DNA from: an uncultured Peptostreptococcaceae bacterium | GTDB taxonomy: Bacteria > Bacillota > Clostridia > Peptostreptococcales > Peptostreptococcaceae | DNA length: 64,000 bases | Assembly: GCA_944383455.1 (NCBI GenBank) | Contig: CALWPP010000001.1 | Coordinates: 124,001 to 188,000, forward strand | Reading direction: 5' to 3' | Shown here: in pieces, positions 62,555 to 64,000 of the stretch | How positions within the stretch are numbered: position 1 is the first letter of the stretch | Layout of the letters: each line of letters starts with the position of its first letter | Notes under the pieces: model-generated | Database searches by the model: none | What the model saw: only the letters and a program-made list of their open reading frames with translations | Told to the model about the DNA's origin: nothing | Made by a program: the position numbers and the translations under genes

Positions 62555-63199
62555 TTATCCACCTAAAGTTATATCTTGCTCATTATACCAAGATAATGCA
62601 TCAGTTATATGAGTTTTATTAAAATCTGGCCAATAATCATCCAACGTATAAAAGTCTGCATAAATTGATTGAACTGGTAAAAATCCACTTAATCTTCTTC
62701 TACCACCCCATCTTATTATTAGGTCTATTCTTGATATATCGTTTGATTGTATATGATTTTGTATGTTATTTTTATTTACATTAGTGGCATCAGCTAAAGT
62801 ATTTAAATCCCAGTGCCATCCATAATTAACTAATAAATTTGCTTTTATTTCACCCTTTCTTCCAGTTGTTCTAGTAGTATATTTTAAAAGCTCTTTTGGA
62901 AATAATTTAGATTTTGTATTTCCAATAACTAAAAGTGATGCTCCTTCTTCGTCTAAAATTTTTGCAGCATCTACACAAGCATCTGTAAATGCTTTTGTTT
63001 GATAACTAGGTCTTTTTGTATTATCAGTTGTAAACCCATAAAATGTTACTTCATTAATACCTAAATCTCTACAAGTTCTGTAAGTTTCAAGTCCTGGGTC
63101 TATACCATTTTCATAACCTTTATCTTTTTCCATTCCTTTACTTTTTGCCCATCTCCTATTCCCATCAGGTATTATTCCTATATGTTTTGGTAATCTCAT
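62555..63199 (-). CDS. Divergent undecaprenyl diphosphate synthase-family prenyltransferase
   Basis: 214 residues, cis-prenyltransferase family. The catalytic Asp is kept in IIPDGNRRWA (about 9-18), along with DNTKRPS and DDYWPDF. The usual R-x-G-G-E-x-R-x-S-N-F segment reads RWGGRRRLSGFLPVQ (about 168-182), so the conserved metal-binding Glu is replaced. It is shorter than typical UppS (about 245). It may make a different polyprenyl chain or have lost activity; a normal uppS is expected elsewhere beside cdsA. ATG at 63199 follows GAGGTGTTTT. Confidence 0.78.
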   Translation of the reverse strand: MRLPKHIGIIPDGNRRWAKSKGMEKDKGYENGIDPGLETYRTCRDLGINEVTFYGFTTDNTKRPSYQTKAFTDACVDAAKILDEEGASLLVIGNTKSKLFPKELLKYTTRTTGRKGEIKANLLVNYGWHWDLNTLADATNVNKNNIQNHIQSNDISRIDLIIRWGGRRRLSGFLPVQSIYADFYTLDDYWPDFNKTHITDALSWYNEQDITLGG

Positions 63200-63307
63200 A
63201 AAACACCTCATTTTTAAATCTACTTATTTTAAGTATTTCCATAATTACTAATATTAGTCATATAATAGGTTTGATTACTCCACTTATTATTTGATTTTTT
63301 AAATTTA

Positions 63308-63336
63308 TTGATTGATTTTTACTTATTGGTTATAAT
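63308..63336 (+). promoter_or_regulatory. Promoter of the DUF4358 lipoprotein gene
   Basis: TTGATT (63308-63313), a 17-base spacer and TATAAT (63331-63336), about 30 bases upstream of the start codon with CGGAGGG in between. Good match to a sigma-A promoter. Confidence 0.65.
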
Positions 63337-63368
63337 TAGAATTAATAAATAAAATTCGGAGGGTAAAA

Positions 63369-63830
63369 ATGAAAAAACTTTTATTAGTAATGACTTTATT
63401 TATTACATTCACTCTAGTTGGATGTTCTTCAAAAGAAGTAAAAGATATTCCTGTTGAAGAAATAAAAAATGCTATTAATAATGAAGAATTATTACCAATT
63501 CAACCAGTTGCAGATATGGATGCAAAAGAAAGTTTTATATTTGAAAATGTAAAAGATAAAATAACTGAAGGCTTTACAATTCAAGCAATGATTAATGTTA
63601 AGCTTCAAGATGTATTTGTTATAAAAACTGATGATGTTGAGAGTGTAAAAAAAGCAATAGAAGATTATAAGGCTAATTCTTTAAAACTTTTTGCTGGTGG
63701 ATATGGTGGAGAAGAAAATGCAAATTCAGTTTCTGAATCAATTCTTAATTCAAAAGGAAATTACGTTTACTTTATAGCAGCTCCAAAAGTTAAAGAAATA
63801 GAAGCTAAAATACTTGAAATGATTGAATAA
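63369..63830 (+). CDS. DUF4358 lipoprotein
   Basis: 153 residues. Signal with lipobox TLVGCSS (Cys19). The mature part resembles DUF4358 (EEIKNAINNEELLP, then a helical middle and a strand NYVYFIAAPK near the end). The function is unknown, but these proteins commonly stand beside MBOAT acyltransferases in Clostridia, as here (53 bases downstream). They may take part in acylation of an exported polymer. ATG follows CGGAGGGTAAAA; a terminator follows. Confidence 0.8.
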   Translation: MKKLLLVMTLFITFTLVGCSSKEVKDIPVEEIKNAINNEELLPIQPVADMDAKESFIFENVKDKITEGFTIQAMINVKLQDVFVIKTDDVESVKKAIEDYKANSLKLFAGGYGGEENANSVSESILNSKGNYVYFIAAPKVKEIEAKILEMIE

Positions 63831-63835
63831 ATAAA

Positions 63836-63870
63836 GTTAAAAAGCTATGAATTTTCATAGCTTTTTAAGT
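63836..63870 (+). terminator. Terminator or attenuator between the lipoprotein and MBOAT genes
   Basis: Perfect stem AAAAAGCTATGAA/TTCATAGCTTTTT followed by AAGTTAGGGG. The T-run is part of the stem and the MBOAT ribosome site comes right after it, so read-through is likely. Confidence 0.7.
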
Positions 63871-63883
63871 TAGGGGTGATTTT

Positions 63884-64000
63884 TTGACTTTTAGTAGTAT
63901 AACTTTTTTATTTTATTTTCTCCCACTTGTAATATTTTTTTATTATTTAGTACCAAACAAATTTAAAAATTTAATATTATTAATATTTAGTCTTATTTTT
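63884..64000 (+). CDS. MBOAT-family acyltransferase, N-terminus only (cut by window edge)
   Basis: The frame opens with TTG at 63884 behind AGGGGTGATTTT and is open to the last base, 39 codons. The visible residues, starting MTFSSITFLFYFLP and continuing through YYLVPNKFKNLILL, are typical of the start of AlgI/DltB-type O-acyltransferases. Two membrane helices are seen. It follows a DUF4358 lipoprotein, a pairing common in Clostridia. The catalytic His lies outside the window. Confidence 0.75.
   Translation, partial: MTFSSITFLFYFLPLVIFFYYLVPNKFKNLILLIFSLIF

Overview
The window is a low-GC (roughly a quarter G+C), strictly bacterial chromosome segment from an endospore-forming member of the Clostridia. 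The best family-level guess is Peptostreptococcaceae, close to Clostridioides. The reasons are the spoIIIA operon, spoIVB, yunB and a SleC-type cortex-lytic enzyme whose N-terminal pro-domain looks like that of C. difficile SleC. Further support comes from the murB-PHP-rapZ-yvcK-nudix-whiA-dnaE-pfkA gene order, AsnA, and a small hydrophobic-toxin locus of the kind known in C. difficile. The species is not determined. One contrast with C. difficile is that the cell-wall protein here carries SLH repeats.

Layout: 1-3674 is the spoIIIA operon (AF cut by the left edge, AE to AA), read leftwards. 3784-8860 holds hpt, an SLH surface protein with a strong promoter, an rRNA methyltransferase and phosphofructokinase. 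8963-17571 is a dense leftward block (dnaE, whiA, nudix, yvcK, rapZ, PHP, murB) linking envelope precursor synthesis, carbon control and replication. 17786-20218 is rightward (FNT channel, cardiolipin synthase). 20285-25401 holds a tandem hairpin repeat, a PatB-type C-S lyase with a promoter/operator, a dicarboxylate symporter, a YebC regulator, a candidate type I toxin-antitoxin locus (24356-24630) and nadE. 25556-32139 is the least conventional part: a DUF1576 membrane protein with a coupled small partner, a large helicase-like/TPR protein beside a PH-domain protein, and two half-size TauE transporters. 32194-38344 holds YigZ, HflX, a Cys-rich protein, an ABC-F ATPase, a phospholipase C-like protein and an amidase. 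38790-43420 is spoIVB, yunB and a class A PBP. 43450-48283 is a nucleoside-type ABC importer. 48461-55303 holds RNA and DNA maintenance genes plus a lepB operon containing a HEPN-like protein. 55414-64000 holds sleC, asnA, ptsHI, patatin, an amidase, a divergent prenyltransferase, a DUF4358 lipoprotein and the start of an MBOAT acyltransferase.

Most genes are housekeeping or sporulation genes. I found no rRNA, tRNA, CRISPR array, prophage or insertion sequence. The parts most worth attention are the type I toxin-antitoxin candidate at 24356-24630, the stand-alone HEPN-like protein at 52464-53258 and the helicase-like/TPR protein at 27203-30532. Genes are closely packed and nearly every convergent junction carries an intrinsic terminator that serves one or both strands. 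Several starts were moved inwards to a codon with a properly spaced ribosome binding site; those choices are noted in the entries.
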